64,000 nucleotides of DNA from Streptomyces sp. CA-210063 (GCF_024612015.1 NZ_CP102512.1:2852001-2916000); one strand, 5' to 3'; shown: positions 9,594 to 18,319, counted from the stretch's first letter. Notes: a model not told the origin generated them from the letters alone. Numbers and translations are program-made.

Positions 9594-9958
9594 CAGGCCA
9601 CCCCCCGCACGTGCTCCACGACGGGGGCGCCGCGGTCGGGGAGGACGACGCCCACGATGTCGATGCGGACACCGCCCGGCGGGCTCCCTCCGTGTTCCTG
9701 GAGCCAGCGTTCGGCGAGGCCGCGCAGTCGTTCCGTCTTTGTCGTCGTGACGGCCGCCATGGGGTGTTCGAAGGGGCCGGCCCTGCGTGTCTTCACCTCG
9801 CAGACGACCAGTGCGTCCCCGTCGCGGGCCACGATGTCGATCTCGCCGGTCCTGCCGCTGCGCCAGTTGCGCTCCAGGACCGTCATCCCGGCCTCGGCCA
9901 GCCGCCGCGCGGCCAGCTCCTCGCCGTACCTGCCGAGTGCACCTCGTGCGTTGCTCAT
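9593..9958 (-). CDS. YraN-family (UPF0102) predicted endonuclease
   Basis: The 121-residue product belongs to the Holliday-junction-resolvase-like UPF0102 family. It starts [20 protein letters not shown] and carries the PD-(D/E)xK elements G-E-I-D-I-V-A-R-D and V-V-C-E-V-K-T-R-R. It is the first gene of the yraN-comM-dprA unit and its stop overlaps the comM start. Its cellular role is unknown; its company suggests DNA uptake or repair. Confidence 0.93.
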   Translation of the reverse strand: MSNARGALGRYGEELAARRLAEAGMTVLERNWRSGRTGEIDIVARDGDALVVCEVKTRRAGPFEHPMAAVTTTKTERLRGLAERWLQEHGGSPPGGVRIDIVGVVLPDRGAPVVEHVRGVA

Positions 9959-10075
9959 GTCGGCACCACCTCCGGCGCCAACATTGAGGGCAGCTCAGCC
10001 CACTATTGGATCTTGGTGGACGAGCGGGCGATTGTGGATAACTTCATCACCCGCACGCATGAAGACCCCTCGGCC

Positions 10076-10384
10076 TCAGCTGCCCGGCAACTCCAGATCG
10101 CTCTTGTTCAGCTCCTCGATGTTCACGTCCTTGAACGTGAGCACCCGGACCTGCTTCACGAACCGAGCCGGCCGGTACATGTCCCACACCCAGGCATCCG
10201 CCATGGACACCTCGAAGAACACCTCGCCCTGGACCGAGTGCACCTGCATCTCGTAGTCGTTGGTCAGGTAGAAGCGCCGCTCGGTCTCGATCACGTATTT
10301 GAACAGACCGACGACATCGCGGTACTCCCGGTAGAGCTTCAGCTCCATCTCGGTCTCGTACTTCTCGAGGTCCTCGGCGCTCAT
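10076..10384 (-). CDS. DUF2469 family protein
   Basis: This 102-residue acidic protein (M-S-A-E-D-L-E-K-Y-E-T-E-M-E-L) is recognised as the actinobacterial DUF2469 family, typically 100-105 residues and found between the Nudix/signal-peptidase cluster and yraN. It is full length, with no signal peptide or membrane segment; the many aromatic residues (W-V-W-D-M-Y-R-P-A-R-F near residue 65) are typical. The function is unknown. It follows the Nudix gene by 56 nt on the same strand. Confidence 0.9.
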   Translation of the reverse strand: MSAEDLEKYETEMELKLYREYRDVVGLFKYVIETERRFYLTNDYEMQVHSVQGEVFFEVSMADAWVWDMYRPARFVKQVRVLTFKDVNIEELNKSDLELPGS

Positions 10385-10440
10385 GGCATGTTCCCCTTCA
10401 GCCGTGCGATCCCACCATTGTGCGCCAGTCCCGCGAGCCC

Positions 10441-10956
10441 CTAGACAATTTCGGTGTCGAGGTCCACGGGTCTGGCCGGGGGACCCTCGTCGAGCAGTGT
10501 GCGAAGCAGTTCGGCGAGTCTGGTCGGGTACACCGTCTCATGCGCCCGGGCCAGTTCACCGCACGTCCACCAGCGTGCTCCGGCGACGCTGCGCCGTTCC
10601 AGTTCCGTGAGGCCCGCCGCGACGGGCACCACCTGGCGCGTATCGGTGGTCCGGGCGAGGTAGTACCACTCGTCCTGGTCCCAGCGGCGTCCGGCGAAGG
10701 GGAAGGAGCACATCCGCCGCCAGAGCACCGGGCCCAGCTCGACATCCGTGATTCCGGTCTCCTCGGCGAGTTCCCGCAGGGCGGCCTCCTCGCGCGTCTC
10801 CGCGCCCTCCACACCACCGCCGGGCGTGAACCACCAGTCGTCCGCCGGATCGTCCGGCTCGTGTCCGTGCAGCAGCAGGATGCGCTCCTGCGGATCCAGC
10901 AGGATCACCCGGGCCACCTTGCGCAGCCCGCCCTCGTACGTGTCCTCAGCCGACAC
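10441..10956 (-). CDS. Nudix hydrolase (MutT-like)
   Basis: The 171-residue protein has a complete Nudix box starting G-G-G-V-E-G-A and ending R-E-L-A-E-E-T-G-I at about residues 47-69, including the catalytic R-E-x2-E-E. Nudix enzymes hydrolyse nucleoside diphosphates linked to another group; the substrate cannot be told from sequence. The GTG start at 10956 overlaps the end of sipZ by 11 nt, so it is the second gene of the sipZ operon, as reported for S. lividans and S. coelicolor. Confidence 0.94.
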   Translation of the reverse strand: MSAEDTYEGGLRKVARVILLDPQERILLLHGHEPDDPADDWWFTPGGGVEGAETREEAALRELAEETGITDVELGPVLWRRMCSFPFAGRRWDQDEWYYLARTTDTRQVVPVAAGLTELERRSVAGARWWTCGELARAHETVYPTRLAELLRTLLDEGPPARPVDLDTEIV

Positions 10957-11692
10957 CGGCCGGCTCCGACTGCGTCGTACGGCCGCGTCCGCCGAATCGC
11001 TTGGCCACGGGGCCGTAGGCCGCGCCGCCCAGGACGAGCACCATGCCCACGACCAGCGCGGCGGTGATCAGCCGCAGCGGGCCGGGAGAGGAGAGCGCGC
11101 CGAGCTCCTCGAAGCCCGTGGGCCGGGCCAGCATGCCCTCCATGGGCCAGACGACGGCGTCCACGCGCGCGTCCACGCTGGTCCGCGGCACCGTGCCGTT
11201 ACCGGCCTCCGTGAGGTGCGCGGTGGAGTCCAGGGAGCCGCTGCGCTCGTCGCCGAGGAGGAAGAGCCGGCCCTTGGGGACGGTGATCTCGGGGATGCCG
11301 GTCAGCTCGGCGTCCTCGCCCTCGGGCAGATACCCCTCGTCGATCTTCTTGCCGTTGACGGTCAGCTTGCCGTCGGTGCAGCAGGCAACCGTGTCGCCGC
11401 CGACCGCCACGACCCGCTTGACCATGGGTGCGTTGCCCCAGGTCTCCTGCCGGAAAACCACGACGTCACCGCGCTCGATCTCGGCGCCGTCGATCCGCTC
11501 GGCGAGTATGCGGTCCCCGGAAGTGATGGTGGGGGCCATGGAGTCGGTCGGCACGGTGTAGGGCTGGTAGGCGAGCGCACCCCAGAGGAAGCCGCCCAGG
11601 AAGAGCACACAGCCGAGGGCCACGGCCAGTCCCGACAGCTTGCTGCCGAGCCGTCCGTGGCCCTGATCCGTACGACTTGTCGTCCCGCTCAT
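10946..11692 (-). CDS. sipZ: Type I signal peptidase SipZ
   Basis: SipZ cleaves signal peptides from exported proteins at the outer face of the membrane. The 248-residue protein has an N-terminal membrane segment (about residues 20-38), the catalytic serine in V-P-T-D-S-M-A-P-T near residue 50, the catalytic lysine in M-V-K-R-V-V-A-V-G-G-D near 92, box E L-G-D-E-R-S-G-S-L-D, and a second membrane segment near the C-terminus. The ATG at 11692 is chosen. It lies 81 nt after sipY and overlaps the Nudix gene; it is known to head its own operon in S. lividans. Confidence 0.94.
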   Translation of the reverse strand: MSGTTSRTDQGHGRLGSKLSGLAVALGCVLFLGGFLWGALAYQPYTVPTDSMAPTITSGDRILAERIDGAEIERGDVVVFRQETWGNAPMVKRVVAVGGDTVACCTDGKLTVNGKKIDEGYLPEGEDAELTGIPEITVPKGRLFLLGDERSGSLDSTAHLTEAGNGTVPRTSVDARVDAVVWPMEGMLARPTGFEELGALSSPGPLRLITAALVVGMVLVLGGAAYGPVAKRFGGRGRTTQSEPAGVG

Positions 11693-11773
11693 TCCAGTGC
11701 TCCCCCAGGTCGGAGAATCGGACCGTCCGGGCCCTGTGCGGGCCACGGAAGATCGGCGATCTGGGACGGCACC

Positions 11774-12778
11774 CTACCCGGCGGTACCCGTGCCAGAAAC
11801 CCTCGGGCTTTCGGTGGCGAGAAGGCGTCGCCGACGCCACAGCACCAGCGGCACCGCGCCCGCGAGACCGAGCACGCCGGGGGCGGCGGCGTTCAGGTTC
11901 TGGTCGAAGGTGTCGGGAATCGGCAGCGTGGACCAGCGGGTGGGCGGCCAGGCGACCACGATGGCGCGGCCCACGGCCTGGCTGACGGGGACCATGCCCT
12001 TGTTGCTGTCGTTCTGGTGGTAGCGGGAGTCCAGCGAGTTCTGCCGGTGGTCACCCATGACCCAGATTTTGCCCTCGGGTACCTTCACCTTGAACTGACC
12101 GCCGGTGTCGTCGACGGTGCAGGGGGTGTTGCCCGGGTAGACGTACGGCTCGTTCAGCGCCTTGCCGTTGACCTTGAGCGGGCCGGTGCCCTTGCACTCC
12201 ACGGTGTCGCCGGCGACACCGATGACCCGCTTGATGAGGTCCTTCTCCTCGGCGGACGGCATCAGGCCGATCCAGCCGAGGACCCGCTGCACGGCGTTGG
12301 GCTCCAGGGTGGGCTCACCGTCCAGCCAGCCGTCCGGGTCGTGGAAGACGACGACCTCGCCGCGCTCGGGCTCGGAGCCGAACCACGGGGTGAGCTTGTC
12401 GACCAGGACCCGGTCACCCTCTTGCAGGGTGTTCTGCATCGAGTCCGACGGGATGGAGAACGCCTGCACCAGGAAGGTCTTGATCAGCAGCGCGAGCACC
12501 AGCGCGATACCGATCAGGATCGGCAGTTCCTTCCAGAAGGAACGCTGCTTCTTCTTGGGCCGATCGTCCTGATCGCCGTCGTCGACCGAGGTGCGGGCCC
12601 CGTCCCCGCCGTCCGCTCCGCCCGGGGAGTCACTCCCGGAGTCGGCGGATCCCTCGGACCGCACGACGTTCTCCACGTTCTCCGCGGCCGGGGAAGCCGC
12701 CTCGTCGGATCGCTCCGGCCGTTCTTCGGAACCACCGTGTCCGGACCGTGCGCCGACCGCCAAATCCCCCACATCCAC
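11774..12778 (-). CDS. sipY: Type I signal peptidase SipY
   Basis: The 334-residue protein starts with a long acidic, Ser/Asp-rich cytosolic tail (about 75 residues), then a membrane segment (L-P-I-L-I-G-I-A-L-V-L-A-L-L-I-K), the catalytic serine in I-P-S-D-S-M near residue 113, the lysine in D-L-I-K-R-V-I-G-V-A-G-D near 185, box E M-G-D-H-R-Q-N-S-L-D, and a C-terminal hydrophobic stretch. The start is GTG at 12778, supported by GGAG 7 nt upstream. The first 149 nt overlap the 3' end of sipX in another frame. It is the third of four sip genes. Confidence 0.94.
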   Translation of the reverse strand: MDVGDLAVGARSGHGGSEERPERSDEAASPAAENVENVVRSEGSADSGSDSPGGADGGDGARTSVDDGDQDDRPKKKQRSFWKELPILIGIALVLALLIKTFLVQAFSIPSDSMQNTLQEGDRVLVDKLTPWFGSEPERGEVVVFHDPDGWLDGEPTLEPNAVQRVLGWIGLMPSAEEKDLIKRVIGVAGDTVECKGTGPLKVNGKALNEPYVYPGNTPCTVDDTGGQFKVKVPEGKIWVMGDHRQNSLDSRYHQNDSNKGMVPVSQAVGRAIVVAWPPTRWSTLPIPDTFDQNLNAAAPGVLGLAGAVPLVLWRRRRLLATESPRVSGTGTAG

Positions 12779-13757
12779 TCCTCACTCCGTACCGCCGCCC
12801 ACGCCACATCCGGTGCAGGCCCACCACTCCCATAACGAGCGGGAGTTCCGCAGGGGTCGGGAGGGGGATCAAACTGTTTCGATCCGCGGAAGCCACCCTA
12901 TGCGAAGCGCCGAGAGCGGTGGTCGACCCGCTCGGCACGGCCGAGAACGTGTCCGGCTCCTCCAACTGCCCCCAGTGACCGACCGGCCAGGCGATGACGA
13001 CGGCCCGGCCGACGACGGACGCCTCGGGGACGGTGCCGCCGAACTGGGCGGTCTTGGAGTCGTCGGACTGGTGGGCGCGCGAGTCGGCGGAGTTCTCCCG
13101 GTGATCGCCCATGACCCAGAGGCGGCCCTGGGGCACGGTCACCTCGAACTGCTGGGTGGACGGCTGGTTGCCGGGGTGGATGTACGCCGTCTCGTCCAGC
13201 GGCATGCCGTTGACGGTGACGCGCCCCTGGGTGTCGCAGCACTTCACGGTGTCGCCGCCGACCGCGACGATCCGCTTGATCAGGTCCTTCTCGTCGTCGG
13301 ACGGGAGGAGGCCGATGAACTGCAGGCCTTCCTTTATCTGCTTGATGACGATCGGGTCCTCGGCGGTGGTCGTCGTCTGCTCGTCCTCCAGCCAGCCGCC
13401 GGGGTCCTTGAACACGACGACGTCCCCGCGGGTGGGCTTGGAGCCGAACCAGGGGGTGAGTTTGTCGACCAGGACGCGGTCGCCGATCTGGATGGTCTGC
13501 TCCATGGAGCCCGACGGGATCACGAACGCCTGGACGAGGAAGGTCTTCAGGACGAGGGCTATGAGGACGGCGACACCGACGAGGAGCGGGATCTCCTTGA
13601 CCGCGGAGCGTCGTCTGCGCCGCTTGATCTTGCGGGCGAGCTTGCGCCGCTCGACGCGGCTCGGCCGGGCGGCACCGCCGGACCGCCGGGTACCGGTGGG
13701 CAGCAGATTGTCGGCTGCAGTGCTGGGAGCACCGCGGGGTTTGCCACGGTTACCCAT
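12630..13757 (-). CDS. sipX: Type I signal peptidase SipX with C-terminal extension
   Basis: The 375-residue protein has a basic N-terminus, a membrane segment (I-P-L-L-V-G-V-A-V-L-I-A-L-V-L-K), catalytic Ser in I-P-S-G-S-M near residue 82, catalytic Lys in D-L-I-K-R-I-V-A-V-G-G-D, box E M-G-D-H-R-E-N-S-A-D, and a C-terminal hydrophobic stretch. It then runs about 50 Arg/Gly-rich residues further, into sipY. At 12788-12786 the codon GGA, just upstream of the sipY ribosome binding site, would be a stop if its first G were T, giving about 323 residues, close to the SipX length I remember. The start is ATG 13757; GTG 13763 is possible. Confidence 0.9.
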   Translation of the reverse strand: MGNRGKPRGAPSTAADNLLPTGTRRSGGAARPSRVERRKLARKIKRRRRRSAVKEIPLLVGVAVLIALVLKTFLVQAFVIPSGSMEQTIQIGDRVLVDKLTPWFGSKPTRGDVVVFKDPGGWLEDEQTTTTAEDPIVIKQIKEGLQFIGLLPSDDEKDLIKRIVAVGGDTVKCCDTQGRVTVNGMPLDETAYIHPGNQPSTQQFEVTVPQGRLWVMGDHRENSADSRAHQSDDSKTAQFGGTVPEASVVGRAVVIAWPVGHWGQLEEPDTFSAVPSGSTTALGASHRVASADRNSLIPLPTPAELPLVMGVVGLHRMWRGRRYGVRSGCGGFGGRRTVRTRWFRRTAGAIRRGGFPGRGERGERRAVRGIRRLRE

Positions 13758-14478
13758 GCGCACCGCCGGCGGCGCCCACGCGCCCGTAGACGTCCGGACG
13801 GTCCAGAGGTGTCCAGTGGTCGGCGGGCCAGGCGATCCAGTCGGCCCGGCCGATCACGGCGTCGAGGGGGATCATGCCGCCGCCGGGCGATCCCAGATGG
13901 TCCCGGGAATCGCTGGAGTCACCGCGGTGGTCGCCGAGGAGGAACAGGGTGCCCTCGGGGACGACCACGTCGAAGGGCACGGTCGACGGACTGTCTCCCG
14001 GGTAAAGAAACGACGACTCGTCGACCCACCGGCCGTTCACCTCAAGCCTCCCCTCCTGGTCGCAGCAGACCACCCGGTCTCCCCCCACGCCGACAACGCG
14101 CTTGATGTAGTCGGCGTTCCCGAAGTATCCGGTCCCGTCGAAGACGACGACGTCACCGCGCTGCGGCTCAGATCCGAAACGGTACGCCAACTTATTTACG
14201 AGAACGCGGTCCCCGATCCTCAATGAGTTGGCCATGGAGCTGCTGGGAATCTGGAACGGCTGCATCACGAAGTTGCTGAGCAGCGCCAGGAAAATCAGGC
14301 AGAACAACGCGGTCAGGGTGTATCGCCCGCCCGGCACCGACGCGGTGATCCGGTCCGCCCATGCGAAACGCGACCGCCCCTCCGGCCCTCCTGTGTCGGA
14401 GATCTCCTCGGAGAACTCGTCGCCGGAAGGGCGGGAGGCACGGTCGCGCTCCATGTGCCGCTGTGCTTCGGTGTCCAT
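13750..14478 (-). CDS. sipW: Type I signal peptidase SipW
   Basis: The 242-residue protein has an acidic/basic cytosolic tail, a membrane segment (about residues 52-70), catalytic Ser in I-P-S-S-S-M-A-N-S near residue 80, catalytic Lys in Y-I-K-R-V-V-G-V-G-G-D near 125, and box E L-G-D-H-R-G-D-S-S-D. It lacks the second, C-terminal membrane segment of SipX, SipY and SipZ. Its stop (TAA at 13750) overlaps the sipX start. The ATG at 14478 directly abuts a hairpin and has no ribosome binding site, so a later start (ATG 14454) or leaderless-like initiation is possible. Confidence 0.92.
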   Translation of the reverse strand: MDTEAQRHMERDRASRPSGDEFSEEISDTGGPEGRSRFAWADRITASVPGGRYTLTALFCLIFLALLSNFVMQPFQIPSSSMANSLRIGDRVLVNKLAYRFGSEPQRGDVVVFDGTGYFGNADYIKRVVGVGGDRVVCCDQEGRLEVNGRWVDESSFLYPGDSPSTVPFDVVVPEGTLFLLGDHRGDSSDSRDHLGSPGGGMIPLDAVIGRADWIAWPADHWTPLDRPDVYGRVGAAGGAHG

Positions 14479-14503
14479 CGGGGCCAGATGTTATCCGGCC
14501 CCG
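14479..14503 (-). terminator. rplS terminator abutting the sipW start
   Basis: CGGGGCC at 14479-14485 pairs with its complement at 14497-14503 around an 11-nt loop, between the rplS stop and the sipW ATG. It probably ends the rpsP-rplS operon, and its foot touches the annotated sipW start codon, leaving no room for a ribosome binding site. Confidence 0.55.
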
Positions 14504-14526
14504 CTGGGTGACACCTGAGCGCGCGC

Positions 14527-14877
14527 TCAGTTGTCGCGCTTCTCCTTGATCTTCGCCGCCTTGCCGCGCAGCTCGCGCAGGTAGTACAGCTTCGCGCGAC
14601 GGACGTCACCGCGGGTGACGAGCTCGATCTTCTCGACGATCGGGGTGTGCACCGGGAAGGTGCGCTCGACGCCGACGGAGAACGAGACCTTGCGGACCGT
14701 GAAGGTCTCGCGGACACCGGCGCCCTGGCGACGGATGACTACGCCCTTGAACTGCTGCACACGGGAGCGGTTGCCCTCGATGACGCGGACGTGGACGTTG
14801 ACGGTGTCACCCGGGCGGAAGGCCGGGATGTCGCTGCGCAGCGACGCGGCGTCGACGGTGTCGAGCAGGTGAGACAT
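14527..14877 (-). CDS. rplS: 50S ribosomal protein L19
   Basis: L19 sits at the subunit interface. The 116-residue product begins [12 protein letters not shown] and shows [33 protein letters not shown] and the C-terminal [13 protein letters not shown]. The ATG at 14877 is chosen over an upstream in-frame ATG from family length. It closes the rpsP-KH-rimM-trmD-rplS cluster, separated from trmD by 133 nt with a GC-rich hairpin. Confidence 0.98.
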   Translation of the reverse strand: MSHLLDTVDAASLRSDIPAFRPGDTVNVHVRVIEGNRSRVQQFKGVVIRRQGAGVRETFTVRKVSFSVGVERTFPVHTPIVEKIELVTRGDVRRAKLYYLRELRGKAAKIKEKRDN

Positions 14878-14969
14878 TTCGTCTGCTTTCTTCGCCCATG
14901 CCACAGGTCATAGGCGGGAGCTAGGTGTTTCGAGAAGGATGCTGTCCGTGTCGGGGCGGGCGTCGTGTC

Positions 14970-14984
14970 CCCCTGCGGCAGGGG
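14970..14984 (-). terminator. Possible attenuator between trmD and rplS
   Basis: CCCCTG at 14970-14975 and CAGGGG at 14979-14984 form a short stem, and the flanking GCGTCGT/ACGACGC sequences can extend it with interruptions. It lies in the 133-nt trmD-rplS spacer and may reduce TrmD relative to L19 or be an RNA-processing site. Confidence 0.35.
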
Positions 14985-15010
14985 CGCGCGCCGGACGACG
15001 CACAACAGCA

Positions 15011-15844
15011 CTATTCTTCCACGCCCTCCGGCCGCCGCCAAAATCGGCCGTACCGCTCCCCCTCCGGGTCCGGGGCCCAGCCCAGGATGGAGAGCATTTC
15101 GCGGTCCTTCTTGTCGAACGCCTTGGGGTCGCAACGCTCGATGAGATCGGGCCGGTTGGCGGCCGTACGCTTCAGGGCCTCGTCCCGGCGCCAGCGCGCG
15201 ATCTTGCCGTGGTGGCCGCTGAGCAGCACGTCCGGGATGGCGCGGTCGCGCCACTCGGGGGGCTTGGTGTAGACGGGCCCCTCCAGGAGGCCGGCCATGG
15301 CGCCGGGCGCGAAGGAGTCGTCCCGGTGGGACTCGGCGTTGCCGAGGACGCCGGGCAGCAGCCGGGCCACGGCCTCGGTGACGACGAGGACGGCCGCCTC
15401 GCCCCCGGCGAGCACGTAGTCGCCGATGGACACCTCGTAGACGGGCATCCGGGTGGCGTACTCGTCGATCACGCGGCGGTCGATGCCCTCGTAGCGCGCC
15501 GGTGTGAAGACCAGCCAGGGCCGCTCGGAGAGTTCGACGGCGAGCGCCTGGGTGAAGGGGCGGCCGCTGGGGGTGGGGACGATGAGCACGGGCTCGTGGG
15601 CACCCGTCTCGTAACCGTCGGCGAGGACGGAGTCCAGGGCGTCGCCCCAGGGGTCGGTCTTCATGACCATGCCGGGTCCGCCGCCGTACGGGGTGTCGTC
15701 GACCGTGTTGTGCCGGTCGTACGTCCATTCCCGCAGGTCGTGCACGTGGACGTTCAACTGCCCACGTGCGCGTGCCTTGCCGACGAGGGAGACGTTCAGG
15801 GGTTCGAGGTACTCGGGGAAGATCGTGACGACATCGAGCCGCAT
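15011..15844 (-). CDS. trmD: tRNA (guanine37-N1)-methyltransferase
   Basis: TrmD makes m1G37 in tRNAs to prevent frameshifting. The 277-residue product has the SPOUT trefoil-knot motifs: [10 protein letters not shown] at the start, P-Y-G-G-G-P-G-M-V-M-K near residue 50, and I-G-D-Y-V-L-A-G-G-E near 135. The C-terminal domain is present. The ATG at 15844 shares a base with the rimM stop (TGATG). The order rimM-trmD-rplS is conserved across bacteria. Confidence 0.98.
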   Translation of the reverse strand: MRLDVVTIFPEYLEPLNVSLVGKARARGQLNVHVHDLREWTYDRHNTVDDTPYGGGPGMVMKTDPWGDALDSVLADGYETGAHEPVLIVPTPSGRPFTQALAVELSERPWLVFTPARYEGIDRRVIDEYATRMPVYEVSIGDYVLAGGEAAVLVVTEAVARLLPGVLGNAESHRDDSFAPGAMAGLLEGPVYTKPPEWRDRAIPDVLLSGHHGKIARWRRDEALKRTAANRPDLIERCDPKAFDKKDREMLSILGWAPDPEGERYGRFWRRPEGVEE

Positions 15845-16407
15845 CAGGCCTCGTCCCCGGCCGAGTCCGCCGAGTCCCGGGCGGACGCGATCTCCGCCTG
15901 GTCGTCGATCAGGCCCGGCGGCGGGTCGATGACCGCCCGCTGTTCGGTCAGGTCGATCTCGGTGACGATCTCCTCGACGAACGGGATCATCACCTCGCTC
16001 CCGTCGGGCCGCTCGACGATGAAGAGGTCCTGGGAGGGCAGGTGCGAGATCTCGGTGATCCGGCCGACCTCGGCTCCGTCCTTGGTGACCACGTCGAGGT
16101 CCATGAGCTGGTGGTCGTAGTACTCGTCCTCTTCCTCCGGCAGTTCCTCCGGGTCCACCTCCGCGATCAGCAGGGTGTTGCGGAGGGCCTCGGCGGCGTT
16201 GCGGTCGCGGACGCCCTCGAAGCGCAGGAGCAGCCGGCCGCTGTGGACGCGGCCGGTCTCGATGGTGAGCGGGCCCGTCGAGGCGGGGTCCGTGAAGAGG
16301 ACGGCGCCGGGGGCGAGCCGGAGTTCCGGCTCGTCGGTGCGGACCTCGACGGTGACCTCGCCCTTGATGCCGTGGGCGCGGCCGATCCGTGCGACTACGA
16401 GCTGCAC
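15844..16407 (-). CDS. rimM: 16S rRNA processing protein RimM
   Basis: RimM helps mature the 30S head by binding S19. The 187-residue product starts [18 protein letters not shown], the conserved N-terminal beta-barrel, and has the PRC-barrel segment around [17 protein letters not shown]. The start is GTG at 16407, with AGGAG 10 nt upstream; longer in-frame versions lack similarity. The acidic tail (last 30 residues) is normal in Streptomyces. The stop overlaps trmD. Confidence 0.96.
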   Translation of the reverse strand: MQLVVARIGRAHGIKGEVTVEVRTDEPELRLAPGAVLFTDPASTGPLTIETGRVHSGRLLLRFEGVRDRNAAEALRNTLLIAEVDPEELPEEEDEYYDHQLMDLDVVTKDGAEVGRITEISHLPSQDLFIVERPDGSEVMIPFVEEIVTEIDLTEQRAVIDPPPGLIDDQAEIASARDSADSAGDEA

Positions 16408-16513
16408 TGTGCTTGATCTCCTGCTCATACGACGGCGAACGACGGTCATACGACTACGGGCCGGGGACGGCCCAGTGGCCCTCCCCGGCCCGAGCCGGTG
16501 CTGCGAATCTTCG

Positions 16514-16753
16514 TCAGCGGACGTGGTCCACGTCGACGAGGTCGACACGGACACCGCGGCCGCCGATGGCGCCCACGACGGTGCGCAGGGCACGGGCGGT
16601 ACGGCCGTTACGGCCGATCACCTTGCCGAGGTCATCGGGGTGGACCCGGACCTCGAGGACGCGCCCGCGACGCAGGTCGCGGGAAGCGACCTGCACATCG
16701 TCGGGGTAGTCGACGATGCCCTTGACGAGGTGCTCGAGAGCCTCCTCGAGCAT
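16514..16753 (-). CDS. KH-domain RNA-binding protein (KhpA/YlqC type)
   Basis: A 79-residue single KH domain: the G-R-N-G-R-T-A motif near residue 48 is the G-x-x-G RNA-binding loop. Such KhpA-like proteins bind small RNAs and mRNAs in Gram-positive bacteria, often with KhpB. It follows rpsP with only 2 nt between stop and start and precedes rimM by 106 nt, the usual rpsP-khpA-rimM-trmD order. Length and motif are intact. Confidence 0.95.
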   Translation of the reverse strand: MLEEALEHLVKGIVDYPDDVQVASRDLRRGRVLEVRVHPDDLGKVIGRNGRTARALRTVVGAIGGRGVRVDLVDVDHVR

Positions 16754-16755
16754 GC

Positions 16756-17184
16756 TCAGGCCTCGGTCGGCTCAGACGAGGAAGACTCAGCGGCAGCCTC
16801 GTCCTTCTTGTCGGCCTTCTTCTTCTGGGTGATCGCCTCACCCTTGCCCTCGTCGTCGCCGCCCAGGGCCTCGAACGACGGACGCGCGGACTTCGGCTGA
16901 GCCACGAGGAGCGGCGCCGGAGCGGGCTCGCCCTTGAACTTCTGCCAGTCGCCGGTCTTCTTCAGGATGGCGAGCACGGGCTCGGTCGGCTGTGCGCCGA
17001 CACCCAGCCAGTACGCGACACGGTCCGCGTCGACCTCGATGACCGAGGGGTTGTACGTGGGGTGGTACTTGCCGATCTCCTCGATCGCACGGCCGTCACG
17101 GCGGGTGCGGGAGTCGGCGACGACGATGCGGTAGTGAGGCGAACGGATCTTGCCCAGACGCTTCAGCTTGATCTTGACTGCCAC
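16756..17184 (-). CDS. rpsP: 30S ribosomal protein S16
   Basis: S16 stabilises the 5' domain of 16S rRNA. The 142-residue product begins [22 protein letters not shown] and shows D-G-R-A-I-E-E-I-G and [10 protein letters not shown]. After about residue 85 it has an acidic/Lys-rich tail found in actinobacterial S16. It is the first gene of the rpsP operon; its promoter should lie in the 339 nt upstream. Confidence 0.98.
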   Translation of the reverse strand: MAVKIKLKRLGKIRSPHYRIVVADSRTRRDGRAIEEIGKYHPTYNPSVIEVDADRVAYWLGVGAQPTEPVLAILKKTGDWQKFKGEPAPAPLLVAQPKSARPSFEALGGDDEGKGEAITQKKKADKKDEAAAESSSSEPTEA

Positions 17185-17523
17185 GGGAGTGGGTTCTCCT
17201 GGATTTGACGTGGTTGGGCACGGCGAGATGGCCGCGTGGGGTTGCGGTACCCGAGTGCCCGATGGACGCGTCAGCCGGAGGAGAGAGGGGTCCTGTGCGG
17301 CTGTCGAGTACAGCTAGCCATTCTGCCACACGCTGCGGTTCGCCTCTTACCAGGGCTGTGCGCGGCCATGCCGAAGCGGCACCCGGCGACAGGGTGCCTT
17401 TCACTCACCGGCGCACAGGGGTGCCGCCGCGCCCACCCGACGGCACCCCACGGTGCGGCCGAACCCGAGCCCACGAGCTGCGTACGGCTGCCACGAGCAG
17501 CCGTCCTCCCAGCTCGTCAGCCG
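17185..17523 (-). promoter_or_regulatory. rpsP upstream region with a hairpin
   Basis: This 339-nt spacer holds no gene. A GGCACCC inverted repeat at 17378-17384 and 17392-17398 with a 7-nt loop is a candidate terminator for the SprT-like gene. On the minus strand near 17330-17305 the string GAATGGCTAGCTGTACT is AT-richer than its surroundings and is the best place for the rpsP promoter. Nothing else was recognised. Confidence 0.4.
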
Positions 17524-18201
17524 TCACGCCGCGCCCACGACCTCCGGGATCCGGAAGGGCTTGCCGCAGCCGCCGCAGACGATGGGGGCCTGGGCGAGTA
17601 CGGACGGGACGACCCGGACGTTGCGGCCGCAGTCGCAGACGGCCTTGACGCGGACGCCGCCGCCGGAGGAGCCGTGGCGGGCGGCCGGGCCCCGGAAGCT
17701 GCGGGCCGTGTCCGCGGAGGTCGCGGCGGTATGGGCCTTGAGGGCGCGCTGCAGTCTGTCGATCGTCGGGCGGTAGCGACGCTTGGCCTCGGGGTTGAGC
17801 GTGACCAGCGAGAAACCGCTGCTGGGATGCGGCTCGTCGGGGTGGTCGAGGCCGAGCTCCTCGGCGATCGCGAGGAATCTGCGGTTGTGGTACCGGCCGG
17901 CCCGGGACGTGTCGCGGACTCCGCGCGCGGCTGCGATGCCATGGACTGCCTCATGGAGCAGTCGCTCGAAGGAGAGTTCGTGCCCGCAGGCGGACGACGA
18001 CTCCCCGATCAGGGACTCGGGAGCGGCAAGATCCGGCAGCTCGGGGTGGTGCCGTTGAATGTCGGCCCACGCCTGTGCCAGTTCTGCGGCGAGAACAGGT
18101 GGTGTCTGTGTCGTGCTCACGTAATGACAACGAGCCGGAGTGCCGCTGTGTTCCGATTCCGGGGCATCCCAAATAATTTGCACGTACCCGTCAGTTGCCA
18201 C
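17524..18201 (-). CDS. SprT-like zinc metalloprotein
   Basis: The 225-residue protein has an H-E-A-V-H zinc-binding motif (L-L-H-E-A-V-H-G-I-A near residue 84) and a C-terminal zinc-ribbon-like part with C-D-C-G and C-G-G-C-G-K. This layout resembles SprT-like (Spartan-type) proteins, but the family assignment is tentative. The ATG at 18201 has AGGA about 7 nt upstream; an internal GTG at 18120 would give a product starting V-S-T-T-Q-T-P-P-V. It stands alone between proS and rpsP on the same strand. Substrates are unknown. Confidence 0.75.
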   Translation of the reverse strand: MATDGYVQIIWDAPESEHSGTPARCHYVSTTQTPPVLAAELAQAWADIQRHHPELPDLAAPESLIGESSSACGHELSFERLLHEAVHGIAAARGVRDTSRAGRYHNRRFLAIAEELGLDHPDEPHPSSGFSLVTLNPEAKRRYRPTIDRLQRALKAHTAATSADTARSFRGPAARHGSSGGGVRVKAVCDCGRNVRVVPSVLAQAPIVCGGCGKPFRIPEVVGAA

Positions 18202-18284
18202 TAGTGCGTCCTGACGAGGGCGGGTGCGCTGATCTGCGGAGAAGCCTCACAGCTCCCCCCAAGGCGGTACGTAGTAACACGTAC

Positions 18285-18319
18285 GCCCCGGCGCGTAGAC
18301 GAGATCCGCGCGCCGGGGC
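18285..18319 (-). terminator. proS terminator
   Basis: GCCCCGGCGCG at 18285-18295 and its complement at 18309-18319 form an 11-bp perfect stem with a 13-nt loop, starting about 60 nt after the proS stop and before the SprT-like gene on the same strand. Confidence 0.7.

Noticed and set aside
7539..10256. Long plus-strand open frame (905 codons) across dprA, comM and yraN
   Set aside because: It is antisense to three well-supported genes, its composition is Arg/Pro/Ser-rich, and no family is recognisable. In 70%+ GC DNA such shadow frames are expected.
12779..13757. A sequencing frameshift at the sipX/sipY junction
   Set aside because: The sipX frame stays in register from its start through all catalytic motifs to the extension; loss of a stop codon explains the overlap more simply.
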